Positions 47,662-57,113 of a stretch of DNA of 63,724 nt are shown in pieces. Origin of the DNA: Gammaproteobacteria bacterium. Its GTDB lineage: Bacteria; Pseudomonadota; Gammaproteobacteria; Steroidobacterales; GCA-2729495. The position numbers and the translations under genes were made by a program. The notes under the pieces were generated by a model. That model did no database searches, was not told where the DNA came from, and saw only the letters and a program-made list of their open reading frames with translations. Numbering within the stretch: the first letter of the stretch is position 1; each line of letters starts with the position of its first letter. The stretch spans positions 1-63,724 of the forward strand of contig JASLMV010000017.1 of NCBI GenBank assembly GCA_030746435.1, read 5' to 3'.

Positions 47662-48801
47662 TCAGTCATCGTCCGCCGGCAGTTCCTTGATCCACACATC
47701 CTGTTGCGGGAACGGAATCGTGATGCCTTCCGCGTTGAAGCGGCGGTAGATTTCGCAGTTCATCTCGTGCACGCGCAGACCGCGCAGTGACGGTTCCGGA
47801 ATCCATGCGAGCAGTTCGAAGTCCAGGCTGGAGGCGCCAAATGTCCTGAACCGTGCCCTTGGCGCAGGCTCATCGCACAATTCTTCGTTTTCTGTGGCGA
47901 TGGACTCCAGTATTTCAAGCACATGCTCGACATCGGAACCGTAGGCAACGCCGACGGTTGCCCGCACCCTGAATTTCGTATCGTGGCCGCCGGACTCGTT
48001 GACTATCTTGGCGCCACCCATGACGCCGTTAGGGATGCTTACCTCGACATCGTCACGCGTCATCAACCGGGTACTGCGCAGGCCAATAGCGGTAACCTGG
48101 CCGCGCTCGCCGGTATCGAGCACGATAAAGTCGCCGATGCGATAAGGCCGATCGGCCAGGATCGCGACACCGGCAAACAAATGGCTCAGCGTGTCCTGGG
48201 CGGCAAAGCTGAGCGCCAGACCGACGATACCTGCCGAAGCGACCAGCCCCGTAACATCGATATCCCAGGCGACTAGTATTGAGTACGCGCCGGCGAGTAA
48301 CAGGAACACGGTCGCGAGGTTGCGCATAAGCGGGACAGTGTCTTTCTGGGCGAACGCAAAATAGTCGGGGTTGCGGCCCATGCTTTCCAGAATCGTGCCG
48401 CTCGAGCGCATAAAGAAGCGCAGCCACGAAAGGATAATGAAGGTTTGCAGGATCGCCACTGTTGCGACAAGTACGGCTTCGCCCAACTCGGCTTTGAGCA
48501 CATTACTTGCGATGATCAGACCCATCAGCGCAAAGGTGGTAAACAGCGGCTTGTGGAGCAGGCTGACGACTGCGTCGTCGAGCTTGTTTTCGGTGGCCGC
48601 AATAACTTTTGCTACGATCTTGCAGATAAATATTTCTGCCAGCTTTGCAAGCACCAGGCCAACCAAAACAATAATGGCTGCTTCCGCCCACGGGTTCTGA
48701 ATAAATTCAGCCAGAATTTCTGGTGGTTGTTCGATCAGTGTCTCCAGGGCCTGATCCGCCACCTCTGTTTCCTGTGCCGCTGCTTCAGTCTGGTGTTCCA
48801 T
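47662..48801 (-). CDS. small-conductance mechanosensitive channel family protein (MscS)
   Basis: A 379-residue inner-membrane channel of the MscS superfamily. Several N-terminal helices are followed by the pore-lining and beta-domain signature GLVASAGIVGLALSFAAQDTLSHLFAGVAILADRPYRIGDFI and GERGQVTAIGLRSTRLMTRDDVEVSIPNGVM. Such channels release solutes on osmotic downshock. It is convergent with the WD40 gene, 10 bases apart. Confidence 0.93.
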   Translation of the reverse strand: MEHQTEAAAQETEVADQALETLIEQPPEILAEFIQNPWAEAAIIVLVGLVLAKLAEIFICKIVAKVIAATENKLDDAVVSLLHKPLFTTFALMGLIIASNVLKAELGEAVLVATVAILQTFIILSWLRFFMRSSGTILESMGRNPDYFAFAQKDTVPLMRNLATVFLLLAGAYSILVAWDIDVTGLVASAGIVGLALSFAAQDTLSHLFAGVAILADRPYRIGDFIVLDTGERGQVTAIGLRSTRLMTRDDVEVSIPNGVMGGAKIVNESGGHDTKFRVRATVGVAYGSDVEHVLEILESIATENEELCDEPAPRARFRTFGASSLDFELLAWIPEPSLRGLRVHEMNCEIYRRFNAEGITIPFPQQDVWIKELPADDD

Positions 48802-48879
48802 GGTTTTTATCCATTGTTAAGCTGCCGGTATCGTGGGTATCCCTGAATGATAATCCAGACAGCCATTCGTATCGCGCGC

Positions 48880-48916
48880 AAAAAAAAGCGGCCCTCGCCA
48901 TAAGGAGAAGGGCCGC
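48880..48916 (-). terminator. rho-independent terminator of the SYLF gene
   Basis: GCGGCCCT and AGGGCCGC pair around a 13-base loop. On the minus strand the stem is followed by eight T residues. Confidence 0.9.
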
Positions 48917-48946
48917 AATGCGGAGGAAGTCTTTGTCAGCTGCGCG

Positions 48947-49738
48947 CTAGAAAGTCGTTTCGTCGCCTGCCTCTGGCACCGGGTCGATAGCATAGGTCTG
49001 CACCTGGGCGGGCTCCGGTTGTGGGGTTGCCCTGGCGACGCGGCCTGCATCTCTCCTGATTCGCGGCGTACTGGCGGTCAGGATATCGATGAACTGCGTC
49101 GCCGATATTGGCGTCGGCATGTTTTCCGCATCGAGTATCTGCTGCGGCGACATACCGTTGCCGTAATACTGTTCGTTGGACATGCGGTCCATGCTGAGCC
49201 AGGCGCCCTCTATGGCCATACCGGCAAACAGCCCCCGGTTACGCGAATAGGAATAGATTTCGGCCGTGAGCAGATGATCGGTGGCGGCCGAAGTTTGGCG
49301 TCCCACGGGACCCGCTGCAGCGGATGCGTCCGCGCCCAGCGTCATCTTGCCGTCCACGATATATTCGACACTGCGGCGGTCCTTGAATACCAGTACGAGG
49401 TCGGTTGACTGTGCGCCGATCTGCAGTCCGAAACTGCCGCCGCCCAGCGTTATGAAAGCCGGGTTACTCCACGAACCGTCTTCCTGGCGTACGACGATTA
49501 TGCCTTTGCCGAAGCGGGCACCCCAGCTCATGCCGATTTTGATGACACCGGGAATAACTGCAACGCCGTAGGCGTTATTCATTATCCGGGGTGGTATCCC
49601 CTGTTCGGGGATGCGGGTGAATTCCTGGATGACCTCGATTGCGGCATCCATCCGCTTTTCGGTTTTGCTGGCGGCCAGCGCGGTGGTAGTGACCAGCACC
49701 AGAAATACGGCGCCGGCAATAGGAATAAGTCTTTTCAT
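48947..49738 (-). CDS. SYLF/Ysc84-domain lipid-binding protein
   Basis: A 263-residue exported protein (signal peptide to about residue 22, ALAASK). It has the SYLF fold: AYGVAVIPGVIKIGMSWGARFGKGIIVVRQEDGSWSNPAFITLGGGSFGLQIGAQSTDLVLVFKD. Related proteins bind phosphoinositide-like or other lipids. The bacterial role is largely unknown. The ATG at 49738 is selected because GAGGG precedes it and it begins the signal peptide. Confidence 0.88.
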   Translation of the reverse strand: MKRLIPIAGAVFLVLVTTTALAASKTEKRMDAAIEVIQEFTRIPEQGIPPRIMNNAYGVAVIPGVIKIGMSWGARFGKGIIVVRQEDGSWSNPAFITLGGGSFGLQIGAQSTDLVLVFKDRRSVEYIVDGKMTLGADASAAAGPVGRQTSAATDHLLTAEIYSYSRNRGLFAGMAIEGAWLSMDRMSNEQYYGNGMSPQQILDAENMPTPISATQFIDILTASTPRIRRDAGRVARATPQPEPAQVQTYAIDPVPEAGDETTF

Positions 49739-50004
49739 GGCCAGACCCTCTACATCCATGTGTTGCCATGTTGTGCCGCTTGCGCGGCTCACTGCGGGTC
49801 TTCTTGCCGAGACTTTTCCGCCCTGTTTGCCTGCGCGCTGAACCATCCCTGGTTCGTCTCGTTGCGCGACGACAGCCAGAATTTATCTTAATTCAGGACG
49901 TTAGGGAAGACTTATAGCAAAAATATAAGGAAACCCTCGCAGAGCCTTGGTTTTAAGGCGCTGCACCGCAAGACCAGCCTGCCCGTCAGTCGCCTGTATC
50001 GGCG

Positions 50005-51918
50005 TCAGGCGGCCTCAAGCACAGGCGGCATGGGGCATTCAAGCAGTGCGCAGACCGCGCGCAGCAGTTCGCTCTCTGCCCGGCTTATCTGCCCGTCGAG
50101 CAGGGCTGCGGCCAGCAGCGCTTCAATTATTGTCTGCCGGTCCTTCGGAACGCAGTTCCTGAGCTCATCGAGCGCCGTGTCCGCGGCCCGGACCCAGTCT
50201 GCGGGCGCGTCCGGCAGCCCGGCTTCCACGCCGAGCAGGCCGGCGCCGGCGCTGTAAGCCGCGGCGGCGGTGGCCTCATCCCGGTGGCCCCGGCGGGCAT
50301 AGATGTTGAGCAGGGCCGCGGCCGCGGCCCGCATCCGGGGGTTACTGAGCTGGCGCCAGCGGTGGCCGGTAGCCGGGTGCCCGGCCCTGGCGAGGTAGCC
50401 GCCGATCATCCGCAGCAACGCATACTCATATACATCGATGTGGTTATCGATGAGGGCAAGCTGGGTCAGCAGGTCCAGCAGGTATACACGGCGGTTCGCA
50501 GGCAACACCTTGATAAGCGGCAGTGCCAGTTCGACCAGCGGCAGCCGGGTGCCCGCCGGCATGGCCGCCCGCTCGGCATACAGTTGCGCAACCCGGCCGC
50601 TGCGCTCGCCGCCCAGTTGTTGACCCAGGAGGTCCAGTTGCCGGGCACGCATGGCCGGGTCGTAGTTAAGTATCAGCGCCGGCAGGAGCAGCACCACCTG
50701 GTTGGTCGAATCGAGCGCTGCGTTGATCGCCCCGGGTATTTCCGCGCGGACACCCCTGGCCAGTTCGATATGGCGGTCATCGGGATTGCCGATGGATTGC
50801 AGAAGGCTGTCGGGGTCGGTGTGGATGATATCTCCCGAGCCCTGCGCGAAACCGCTGGCCGGCGTACTATCGCCGGCGTCGGAGGCATGCTCGGACTGCA
50901 GCTTTGCCATCGCCTCTGCCGTAAAACCGGGTTCCAGTGCCTGGATGCGTTTCAGGAGCGGCGGGTGGGTCGCAAGCATGCTGGACAGGGCACCCAGGCC
51001 GTCGGCGAACAGCATATGGCTGACTTCTTCCGCTTCGCCGTCTTCAAGTGTCGATTGGGTGGCGAGTCCGCCGATTTTTTTCAGCGCGCCTGCAATACCG
51101 TCCGTTTGCCGTGTGAACTGTACCGCCGATGCATCGGCCAGGTACTCGCGCTGCCTGGACACGCCGGCCTTGATAAGCCGTGCTGCAAACAGGCCCACGT
51201 AACCCGTAACCATGAGGCCGATGCCGAGCACCAGTATGGGCGCGCCGCCGCCGCCGCGGCCCCTGTGCCTGCTGCCCCCGCGCCTGCCCCGCAGCAGTAT
51301 GCGGCCGAGCAGGCCGATGGCGAGTATCCCGAAGAGCGGCCCCATCAACCGTATGTTCAGGCGCATGTCACCGTTCAGGATATGGCTGAATTCGTGTGCA
51401 ATAACGCCCTGCAATTCCTCCCGGTTCAGGTGTTCGAGCGTGCCACGTGTGACCGCGACGGCCGCATCGTCGGTACCGAAACCGGCCGCGAATGCATTGA
51501 TGCCGTCTTCGTGGTAAAGCACGTAAATTTCCGGCACCGGGATGCCCGATGCGATCGCCATTTCCTCGACCACGTTGCGTAACCGTCGGTGCATGGGGTC
51601 CGAATCGCCGGGCAGGAGTTGCGTACCGCCCAGGTCGCGTGCCACGCGCCCGCCGCCCTGGCGAAGGGTGCTTATGCGGTAGATGCTGGCAATGCCAATG
51701 AAGGCTACGGTGCCGAAGAATGTGAACGCGACAATTCCGCTGTTGTTAAGAGCCCAGGTCAACGGGTTCGGGAATCCGACTTCGCCCGCCGCGCTCCAGA
51801 TTGCGACGGCTACAACTACGGTGACAGTGACCGCAATTGCGGCCACCGCCAGCGTCATCAGCAGGACAAGTTTGCGGGAATTGCGGTGCGAGTCTTCCTG
51901 GGCAGCAAAAAAATTCAT
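50005..51918 (-). CDS. M48 family metalloprotease with long C-terminal extension
   Basis: A 637-residue zinc protease. Two N-terminal membrane helices (about 18-42 and 60-78) precede the HtpX-like domain with HEFSH at 175-179 and a distal Glu in REYLADASAVQFTRQ. Two more helices lie around 193-245. The C-terminal ~330 residues are helical and not typical of HtpX. They match the layout of M48 proteins paired with LemA. The LemA gene lies 42 bases upstream on the same strand. A role in membrane protein quality control is inferred from HtpX. Confidence 0.9.
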   Translation of the reverse strand: MNFFAAQEDSHRNSRKLVLLMTLAVAAIAVTVTVVVAVAIWSAAGEVGFPNPLTWALNNSGIVAFTFFGTVAFIGIASIYRISTLRQGGGRVARDLGGTQLLPGDSDPMHRRLRNVVEEMAIASGIPVPEIYVLYHEDGINAFAAGFGTDDAAVAVTRGTLEHLNREELQGVIAHEFSHILNGDMRLNIRLMGPLFGILAIGLLGRILLRGRRGGSRHRGRGGGGAPILVLGIGLMVTGYVGLFAARLIKAGVSRQREYLADASAVQFTRQTDGIAGALKKIGGLATQSTLEDGEAEEVSHMLFADGLGALSSMLATHPPLLKRIQALEPGFTAEAMAKLQSEHASDAGDSTPASGFAQGSGDIIHTDPDSLLQSIGNPDDRHIELARGVRAEIPGAINAALDSTNQVVLLLPALILNYDPAMRARQLDLLGQQLGGERSGRVAQLYAERAAMPAGTRLPLVELALPLIKVLPANRRVYLLDLLTQLALIDNHIDVYEYALLRMIGGYLARAGHPATGHRWRQLSNPRMRAAAAALLNIYARRGHRDEATAAAAYSAGAGLLGVEAGLPDAPADWVRAADTALDELRNCVPKDRQTIIEALLAAALLDGQISRAESELLRAVCALLECPMPPVLEAA

Positions 51919-51960
51919 GGTGCTGCTCGCCCGCTAACTTTCCAGGTGAGGTACAAAGGG

Positions 51961-52557
51961 TCAGCTGTCGCCGGTGAAGTTGACTTCAGGGACCTCGCGT
52001 TTGGTCTCGGACTCGATCTCAAGGAATTCCGCGGCGGCAAAACTGAACCAGCCCGCAACCAGGTTGCCCGGAAACACCTCGCGGGAATTGTTGTAGTTCA
52101 GTACGGCGTCGTTAAAAGCCTGCCGCGAGAACGCCACTTTGTTTTCGGTGCTCGTCAGTTCTTCCTGGAAGCTCAGCATGTTTTCGCTGGCTTTCAAATC
52201 AGGGTAAGACTCAACGAGGGCAAACAATTTGCCGAGGCTGCCGGTCAGCGTGGTCTCCGCGGCCGCGAGCGCCTGTATAGCTTCCGGGTTGGCCGGGTCC
52301 GCAGCCGCATTTTTCAGACCGGCGACAGCCGTGTTGCGTGCCTGGATGACGGCTTCCAGCGTTTCCCGCTCGTGCTGCATATAGCCCTTGACCGACTCGA
52401 TCAGGTTCGGGATCAGGTCGTAGCGCCGGGTGAGTTGCACATCGATTTGTGAGAAGGAATTCTTGACCTGGTTGCGCTTGTTGATGAGGTTGTTGTAGAG
52501 ACCGACACCATAGAACAAGAGCCCGCCGATAATCACCAAAACTATTGTGGTTCCCAT
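51961..52557 (-). CDS. lemA: LemA family protein
   Basis: A 198-residue protein with one N-terminal helix (residues ~3-22). The LemA fold follows, visible as YNNLINKRNQVKNSFSQIDVQLTRRYDLIPNLIESVKGYMQHERETLEAV. It acts with the adjacent M48 protease in many bacteria. The exact role is unknown. Confidence 0.93.
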   Translation of the reverse strand: MGTTIVLVIIGGLLFYGVGLYNNLINKRNQVKNSFSQIDVQLTRRYDLIPNLIESVKGYMQHERETLEAVIQARNTAVAGLKNAAADPANPEAIQALAAAETTLTGSLGKLFALVESYPDLKASENMLSFQEELTSTENKVAFSRQAFNDAVLNYNNSREVFPGNLVAGWFSFAAAEFLEIESETKREVPEVNFTGDS

Positions 52558-52810
52558 AACTTAGCCTCGCTTAACTGAGTTTGGAGCAGCGCCCGGTCCA
52601 AGCCTGCAGACCTGATAAAGGGGTCGGGAAGCGCATATTTGAGCAGGTGTCATGTATACAGATATTTGTGCACAAAGGCAGGTTTCCAAGTCACTGTTTC
52701 AGGTGGAATTTCGTTCCGCCGGGGGTGATTTTGCGCAAGGCGGCGCGCGGACGCAATTATGTTAAACAGAGGTATCCTCAATCATACAAGCGGTAATACA
52801 AGTCCGGAAC

Positions 52811-53230
52811 TTGAAAAAGTTGCCCAATTCTTTTTCTCCTGGCCGGATTATATGGATGGCCGGGGTTCGGCGTCACAGCCAGGGCCCGGTTGCCGGTATA
52901 GGTGCCGGCGGCCCGCGCGTTGCCAAAGGTGGCTCAGCGCCGTCGCGCAGCCGCGAGGAAATCGAGCTCGTGTTCGATAAGAACAAGGGCGCGATCTTTG
53001 CACTTTATAATCGGGCTTTACGACGCGATCCGGCTCTGCAGGGCAAGCTCGTGCTGAAGCTGACGATCGAGCCCTCGGGCGTGGTCAGCTCCTGTGAAGT
53101 GGTGTCGAGCGAACTCGATGACCCCGAAATGGAGCGCAAGCTGGTACAGCGGGTAAAAATGTTCCGTTTCAAGGACAAGGATGTGGCGACGGTCACGACC
53201 ACCAAGCCGATCGATTTCTTCCCGGCCTGA
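52811..53230 (+). pseudogene. 5'-truncated AgmX/PglI C-terminal (TonB-like) gene
   Basis: The last ~95 residues (IELVFDKNKGAIFALYNRALRRDPALQGKLVLKLTIEPSGVVSSCEVVSSELDDPEMERKLVQRV) fit the AgmX/PglI C-terminal domain. Intact relatives normally carry a membrane anchor and a long proline- or glycine-rich linker ahead of it. Here only a basic 45-residue leader from a TTG precedes it, with no signal or helix. The upstream 250 bases hold no in-frame extension. It is either a remnant or a very short variant. Confidence 0.55.
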
Positions 53231-53248
53231 TTGAGAATCTATAAAGTG

Positions 53249-54208
53249 TCAGCGCTCGCTGCAGGATGAGCCGTAGGCGAAACAGCTGTAGCAGCGGTGG
53301 TGGCTCAGCATGACGCGTTTACCCAGCGCCTGGTCCAGGGTGTCCCCCTGGTCGTAACGAGGGTCGTCGTCTACCAGCGTGCAGGCGTAGATACGCATAC
53401 GGCCATCTTTCTTGATCACCATCTTGCTGAAGGCGCACATGAATTTGCGGCGGCCGGGCTCATCCTGGTAGCGCGTCATGCAGTCTTCGGTCACATCCGG
53501 TACTTCGGGGTGTGCGCCGGGCGTTGCAAAATCATGGAAGGCCACGATGCGTATCTCGCCCGTGTACCCCGCCTCGTTTACAAGTCTCCGGAATGCATTA
53601 TCAACTGCAGCCGCATCCTCGTCCGCTTCTGCCTGGCGTGCCAGCGAAACCCCGAAACCAAGTTGCTGCAGTTCGGGAATTGCCCGCAACGATTGTCTGA
53701 ACGTCCCGGCGCCCCGGCCTGCATCGTGACGATCTTCATCCGGCCAGTCGATGCTGATGCGAAACGATATGGGGTGGTCGCTGTTCCCGAGCCTTTCGAT
53801 ATGGTTCAGTCGCTTGAGCAGCGGATCGGTGCCGTTCGTCAGAACAAGGCAGGGCCTGAGTGCCGACGCATAGCGCAGTATATTGACAAAATCTTTGACG
53901 ATGAACGGTTCGCCGCCGGTGAATGAGAACTGTTCTACGCCGAGCAGGATCGCTTCGTCCATTATTGGTTTTGCATCTTTTAAAGTAATGCGGCCCAGCC
54001 GGCTGTCACCGGGTTTGGAACCTTCGAGACAGAAAGGGCATTCGAGGTTGCAGGCGGTACCGGTATGAAACCAGAGTTCGGTGAGCCCGTGCGGATCGAT
54101 GTAGCCGCGTGGCGTACCGTCCGGTGTGAACAACCAGTCCTTTTCGACACTTGCTCTCCGCACCTCGCTATCCACCGGTTTATCCGCCCCCCGTATCACG
54201 CGTGGCAT
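53249..54208 (-). CDS. radical SAM protein linked to an arsenic-type cluster
   Basis: A 319-residue radical SAM enzyme with the cluster motif CNLECPFC (about residue 52) and GGEP in FSFTGGEPFI. A Cys-rich C-terminus (CAFSKMVIKK, CTLVDDDP, HHRCYSCFAYGSSCSE) may bind an auxiliary iron–sulfur cluster. It is not the ArsS sequence type, but it shares a locus with rSAM-associated transferases and an ArsM-like methyltransferase. It overlaps the transferase gene by 29 bases, indicating one transcript. Its substrate is unknown. Confidence 0.75.
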   Translation of the reverse strand: MPRVIRGADKPVDSEVRRASVEKDWLFTPDGTPRGYIDPHGLTELWFHTGTACNLECPFCLEGSKPGDSRLGRITLKDAKPIMDEAILLGVEQFSFTGGEPFIVKDFVNILRYASALRPCLVLTNGTDPLLKRLNHIERLGNSDHPISFRISIDWPDEDRHDAGRGAGTFRQSLRAIPELQQLGFGVSLARQAEADEDAAAVDNAFRRLVNEAGYTGEIRIVAFHDFATPGAHPEVPDVTEDCMTRYQDEPGRRKFMCAFSKMVIKKDGRMRIYACTLVDDDPRYDQGDTLDQALGKRVMLSHHRCYSCFAYGSSCSER

Positions 54209-55556
54209 CGTACCGGCGCACCAACCGCTCGGGTGCGACGCCCAGCATGAAAGCGATTGCCAGCCAGCGGTTGTGAATGCTGCGGCGTAACCAGCCGTCG
54301 CGCTCCCAGCGCCGCGGCGATACGCCGATGCTTGCGTTCACGGGGGCAAAGCGCCCCTGTTGCCGCAAGCCGCGCACGAACCCGACTTCCTCGAAGAGCG
54401 GTGTTGCGGCAAATCCGCCGGCCGCCTGGTAAGCGTCCCGCCGGCAGAACAGGCCCTGGTCGCCGTACGGGATGCCGGCGCTCGCGCGCAGGTTAATCGC
54501 CCGTTCCAATAACTGTTTGTACCAGCGCCGGCCGCCCTGAAAGCGGAACTGAAAATAGCCGCCCGCGTAGCCGGCTTCGATGTGCTGCCGGATGAGTTCC
54601 GGTGCATCCGCGGGCGGGGCGCTGTCGGCGTGCAGGAACCAGGTGATGTCACCGCAGGCGCAGTCGGCGCCAAGCCGGAGCTGCTCTCCCCTGCAGGGCC
54701 CGGCGGCCAGGTAGCGTGCTGCATGCTGCTCGCAGAGTGTCCTGCATGTATCGTTCTCCTCGCCATCCACAACGATTATTTCATCGACCGGTGCAGGCAT
54801 CGCGTGGAGGGTATCCAGCAAATTTTCCAGCGCGGCAAGGTCCCGGTATACGGGAATCACGACGCTGATCGAAATCTCTGGCTGGTCCGCCGGTTCGGTG
54901 TCGGCAATCCATTTAAGTAACTTAACGCGAGCCGGGCGGGCGTCATTACGCAGCAGGCGCGGCGCATCAGCCAGGTCCCGGGGCGTGTCGATATCGAAAC
55001 TTTCTGCAAGGGCGGCCATTGTGAAGCCCGCTTCCTCGCACCTGCGCTTTAGGGCACGGCCGAGTTCAGCCGTTCCCCAGGGCAGGTCCGCGAGTTCCGG
55101 CCAGGGTCTGGCCGCGCCCATCAGTGTTACGCCGCCGTCGCGAGCGGGAATAAAAACGCAGTCGGCATTGGTCAGGGCAGCGGCTGCTGCCCGCAGTTGC
55201 GCAGATTTCAGCGCCGGTGCATCGCTCCCTATATAAAGGAGTTGCCTGCCGCCGGCTCCCCGGATACGGTGGTCAACGGTTGCCAGCCGTTCGCCGAGAT
55301 TGCCGTCAACCTGCGGAATTACGTGGGCAGCGGGGACGAGGTCCCGGGCCCAGTCACTGTCCTCAATCGAAGCCGGGGCGATGACCACCGGGTCCGGCCA
55401 TGCGCGGGCATCCTCCAGCGTTGTCGCGAGTAACAGCTCCGAGAGTTCCAGGGCTGCCTGCTGGCCGAGCTCTGCTGCGATGCGCTGCTTGCCGGTTCCG
55501 AGTGTCGGTCGGCGGCAGAAAACCACGAGGATTGAACTGTCTGATGCAAATATCAT
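54180..55556 (-). CDS. fused rSAM-associated transferases (TIGR04282–TIGR04283 type)
   Basis: A ~458-residue fusion. Residues 1-200 resemble the DUF2064/transferase-1 module (FCRRPTLGTGKQRIAAELG... LYIGSDAPAL... GGVTLMGAARPWPEL). Residues ~222-445 are a GT2-like transferase-2 (ISVVIPVYRDLAALENLLDTL, EIIVVDGEENDT, WFLHADSAPP). The two families normally occur as separate neighbouring genes beside radical SAM and selenodomain proteins. Here they are one chain. The product is probably a sugar- or phospho-linked modification, perhaps of an arsenic compound, inferred from the adjacent methyltransferase. Confidence 0.8.
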   Translation of the reverse strand: MIFASDSSILVVFCRRPTLGTGKQRIAAELGQQAALELSELLLATTLEDARAWPDPVVIAPASIEDSDWARDLVPAAHVIPQVDGNLGERLATVDHRIRGAGGRQLLYIGSDAPALKSAQLRAAAAALTNADCVFIPARDGGVTLMGAARPWPELADLPWGTAELGRALKRRCEEAGFTMAALAESFDIDTPRDLADAPRLLRNDARPARVKLLKWIADTEPADQPEISISVVIPVYRDLAALENLLDTLHAMPAPVDEIIVVDGEENDTCRTLCEQHAARYLAAGPCRGEQLRLGADCACGDITWFLHADSAPPADAPELIRQHIEAGYAGGYFQFRFQGGRRWYKQLLERAINLRASAGIPYGDQGLFCRRDAYQAAGGFAATPLFEEVGFVRGLRQQGRFAPVNASIGVSPRRWERDGWLRRSIHNRWLAIAFMLGVAPERLVRRYDATRDTGGG

Positions 55557-55611
55557 CAAATCGTCATGTCATTGATGGGGGCGTCTCTGCAGACCCATAG
55601 GGAACTATAGC

Positions 55612-56670
55612 TTGGATACCAACACACATACCGAAGTTCAACGTTACTACGGCCAAGAGCTGGAGTCTTCAGCCGACCTGAAAACCACGGCTTGCTGCAC
55701 AGCGGATGAGGTACCGGGCTACGTAAAAGCATTGCTCGCGACAATCCACGATGAAGTGTTGCAGCGCTACTACGGGTGCGGTCTTGTGCTCCCGGAGGCG
55801 CTGGAAGGCCTGCGCGTGCTGGATCTTGGCTGTGGAGCGGGGAGGGACGTCTACCTGTTATCCGCTCTGGTGGGGGCGGAAGGCAGCGTGGTCGGTGTGG
55901 ACATGACGCCTGAGCAACTCGCAGTCGCACAGCGCCACCAGGAATTTCATGCCAAAACTTTTGGGTACGCTCAGTCCAATGTTGATTTTATCGAAGCGAA
56001 TATTGAAAAGCTTGAGGCCACCGATCTGGAAGACAACTCATTCGACCTGATCGTCTCCAATTGCGTAATCAACCTGGCGGTCGACAAGGCCGCCGTGTTG
56101 CGGAGCGCTCACCGTCTTTTAAAGCCCGGCGGCGAAATGTATTTCTCCGATATTTATGCTGACCGGCGAATCCCCGAACACCTGGTAAGCGATCCCGTGC
56201 TTTACGGTGAGTGCCTGGCGGGTGCCCTGTACTGGAATGATTTCCGGCAGATTGCCAGGGAATCGGGTTTCCGCGACCCCCGTTTACTAAAGAGCGAACC
56301 CGTTGAGGTGACGGACACAGAGCTGCGCCGGAAACTCGGCACATTGCATTTCGATTCGGCGACCTTTCGTTTGTTCAGGCTGGCAGGATTGGATGCGGGC
56401 CACGAAAACTACGGGCAGCAGGCGGTCTACCGCGGCACCATTCCGGAGTATCCGGAGGAATTTCGGCTGGATGAGCGCTACCGGTTTCGCCGGGGGCGGC
56501 AAACGGCAATATGCGGTAATACATACCGGCTGCTCGGGCACACTCGGTTCGGCGCCCATTTCGACCTGTTAGGCGACGATAGCGTCCATTTAGGCGAATT
56601 TAGCGACACGAAGCCAGCCGATGCAGGGCAGGAGCCGGCCGATACGTCGGCCGCCGGGGGTTGCTGCTGA
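55612..56670 (+). CDS. ArsM-like methyltransferase
   Basis: A 352-residue SAM methyltransferase of the long arsenite-methylating type. The motif I VLDLGCGAGRDVYLLSALVG, the Cys-containing segments TTACCTADE and SNCVINLAVDK, and a terminal GGCC are all present. In ArsM, several Cys bind trivalent arsenic. The fourth Cys and the long C-terminal half match the version found in arsenosugar loci. It is divergent from the transferase/radical SAM pair across 55 bases. The TTG start (55612) has only a weak ribosome-binding site. Confidence 0.8.
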   Translation: MDTNTHTEVQRYYGQELESSADLKTTACCTADEVPGYVKALLATIHDEVLQRYYGCGLVLPEALEGLRVLDLGCGAGRDVYLLSALVGAEGSVVGVDMTPEQLAVAQRHQEFHAKTFGYAQSNVDFIEANIEKLEATDLEDNSFDLIVSNCVINLAVDKAAVLRSAHRLLKPGGEMYFSDIYADRRIPEHLVSDPVLYGECLAGALYWNDFRQIARESGFRDPRLLKSEPVEVTDTELRRKLGTLHFDSATFRLFRLAGLDAGHENYGQQAVYRGTIPEYPEEFRLDERYRFRRGRQTAICGNTYRLLGHTRFGAHFDLLGDDSVHLGEFSDTKPADAGQEPADTSAAGGCC

Positions 56671-56804
56671 TCCGGAGGCCTTGCGCCCGGTATATAGCCA
56701 GGTTCTTGTTACTTAAAGAAAAACTTTAGCTTTCTAACCGCCGCCGCCGCGGCTTGCTGCCCATTTCGTGGAAAAAGTCCCGCCTACAAAGGGCTTCACT
56801 CATA

Positions 56805-57097
56805 TATAATGTCCGGCAGCCATTAACCGGCTACCGTCATCTACAAGATACAGAATCGGTGGTTGGGGCTATTCGAAGCATCCGGGCACTGTTCAGACAA
56901 GGTCCCGGCAAGCGCCAGCTAAAGGCAAGCAGTGTCGGGGGTCTTTAGATCCCGGCGAGCCAGCGTGTTTATGTCCGGTGCTCTGCGTGCAGTTCTGTCG
57001 CGGTCTCCTGTCGGGGGTTCGATCGCAACAGCCTGAATAAAGCGGGGCGCCGGGCACCCTTTAAAAAGGCGGGACCTGGATCAGGTTCCGCTTTTTT
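56805..57097 (+). ncRNA. possible non-coding transcript between arsM-like gene and ferredoxin
   Basis: A TATAAT at 56805-56810 (poor -35) and a strong terminator ending at 57097 bracket ~290 bases that contain no supported ORF. Paired stretches such as GGTCCCGGC...GTCGGGGGTC are visible. It does not match tmRNA, 6S, RNase P or SRP RNA by eye. The rest of the 56671-57113 gap shows nothing else. Confidence 0.25.
57069..57097 (+). terminator. rho-independent terminator (plus strand)
   Basis: GCGGGACCT and AGGTTCCGC pair (one G-U) around GGATC and are followed by six T. No plus-strand gene ends nearby except the methyltransferase 400 bases back, so it probably ends an RNA gene. Confidence 0.85.
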
Positions 57098-57113
57098 CTT
57101 GTCGTTTGTTCAC

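Noticed and set aside
56805-57097. 6S, SRP, RNase P or tmRNA identity for the gene-free transcript
   Set aside because: Diagnostic conserved segments of each RNA were looked for and not found.
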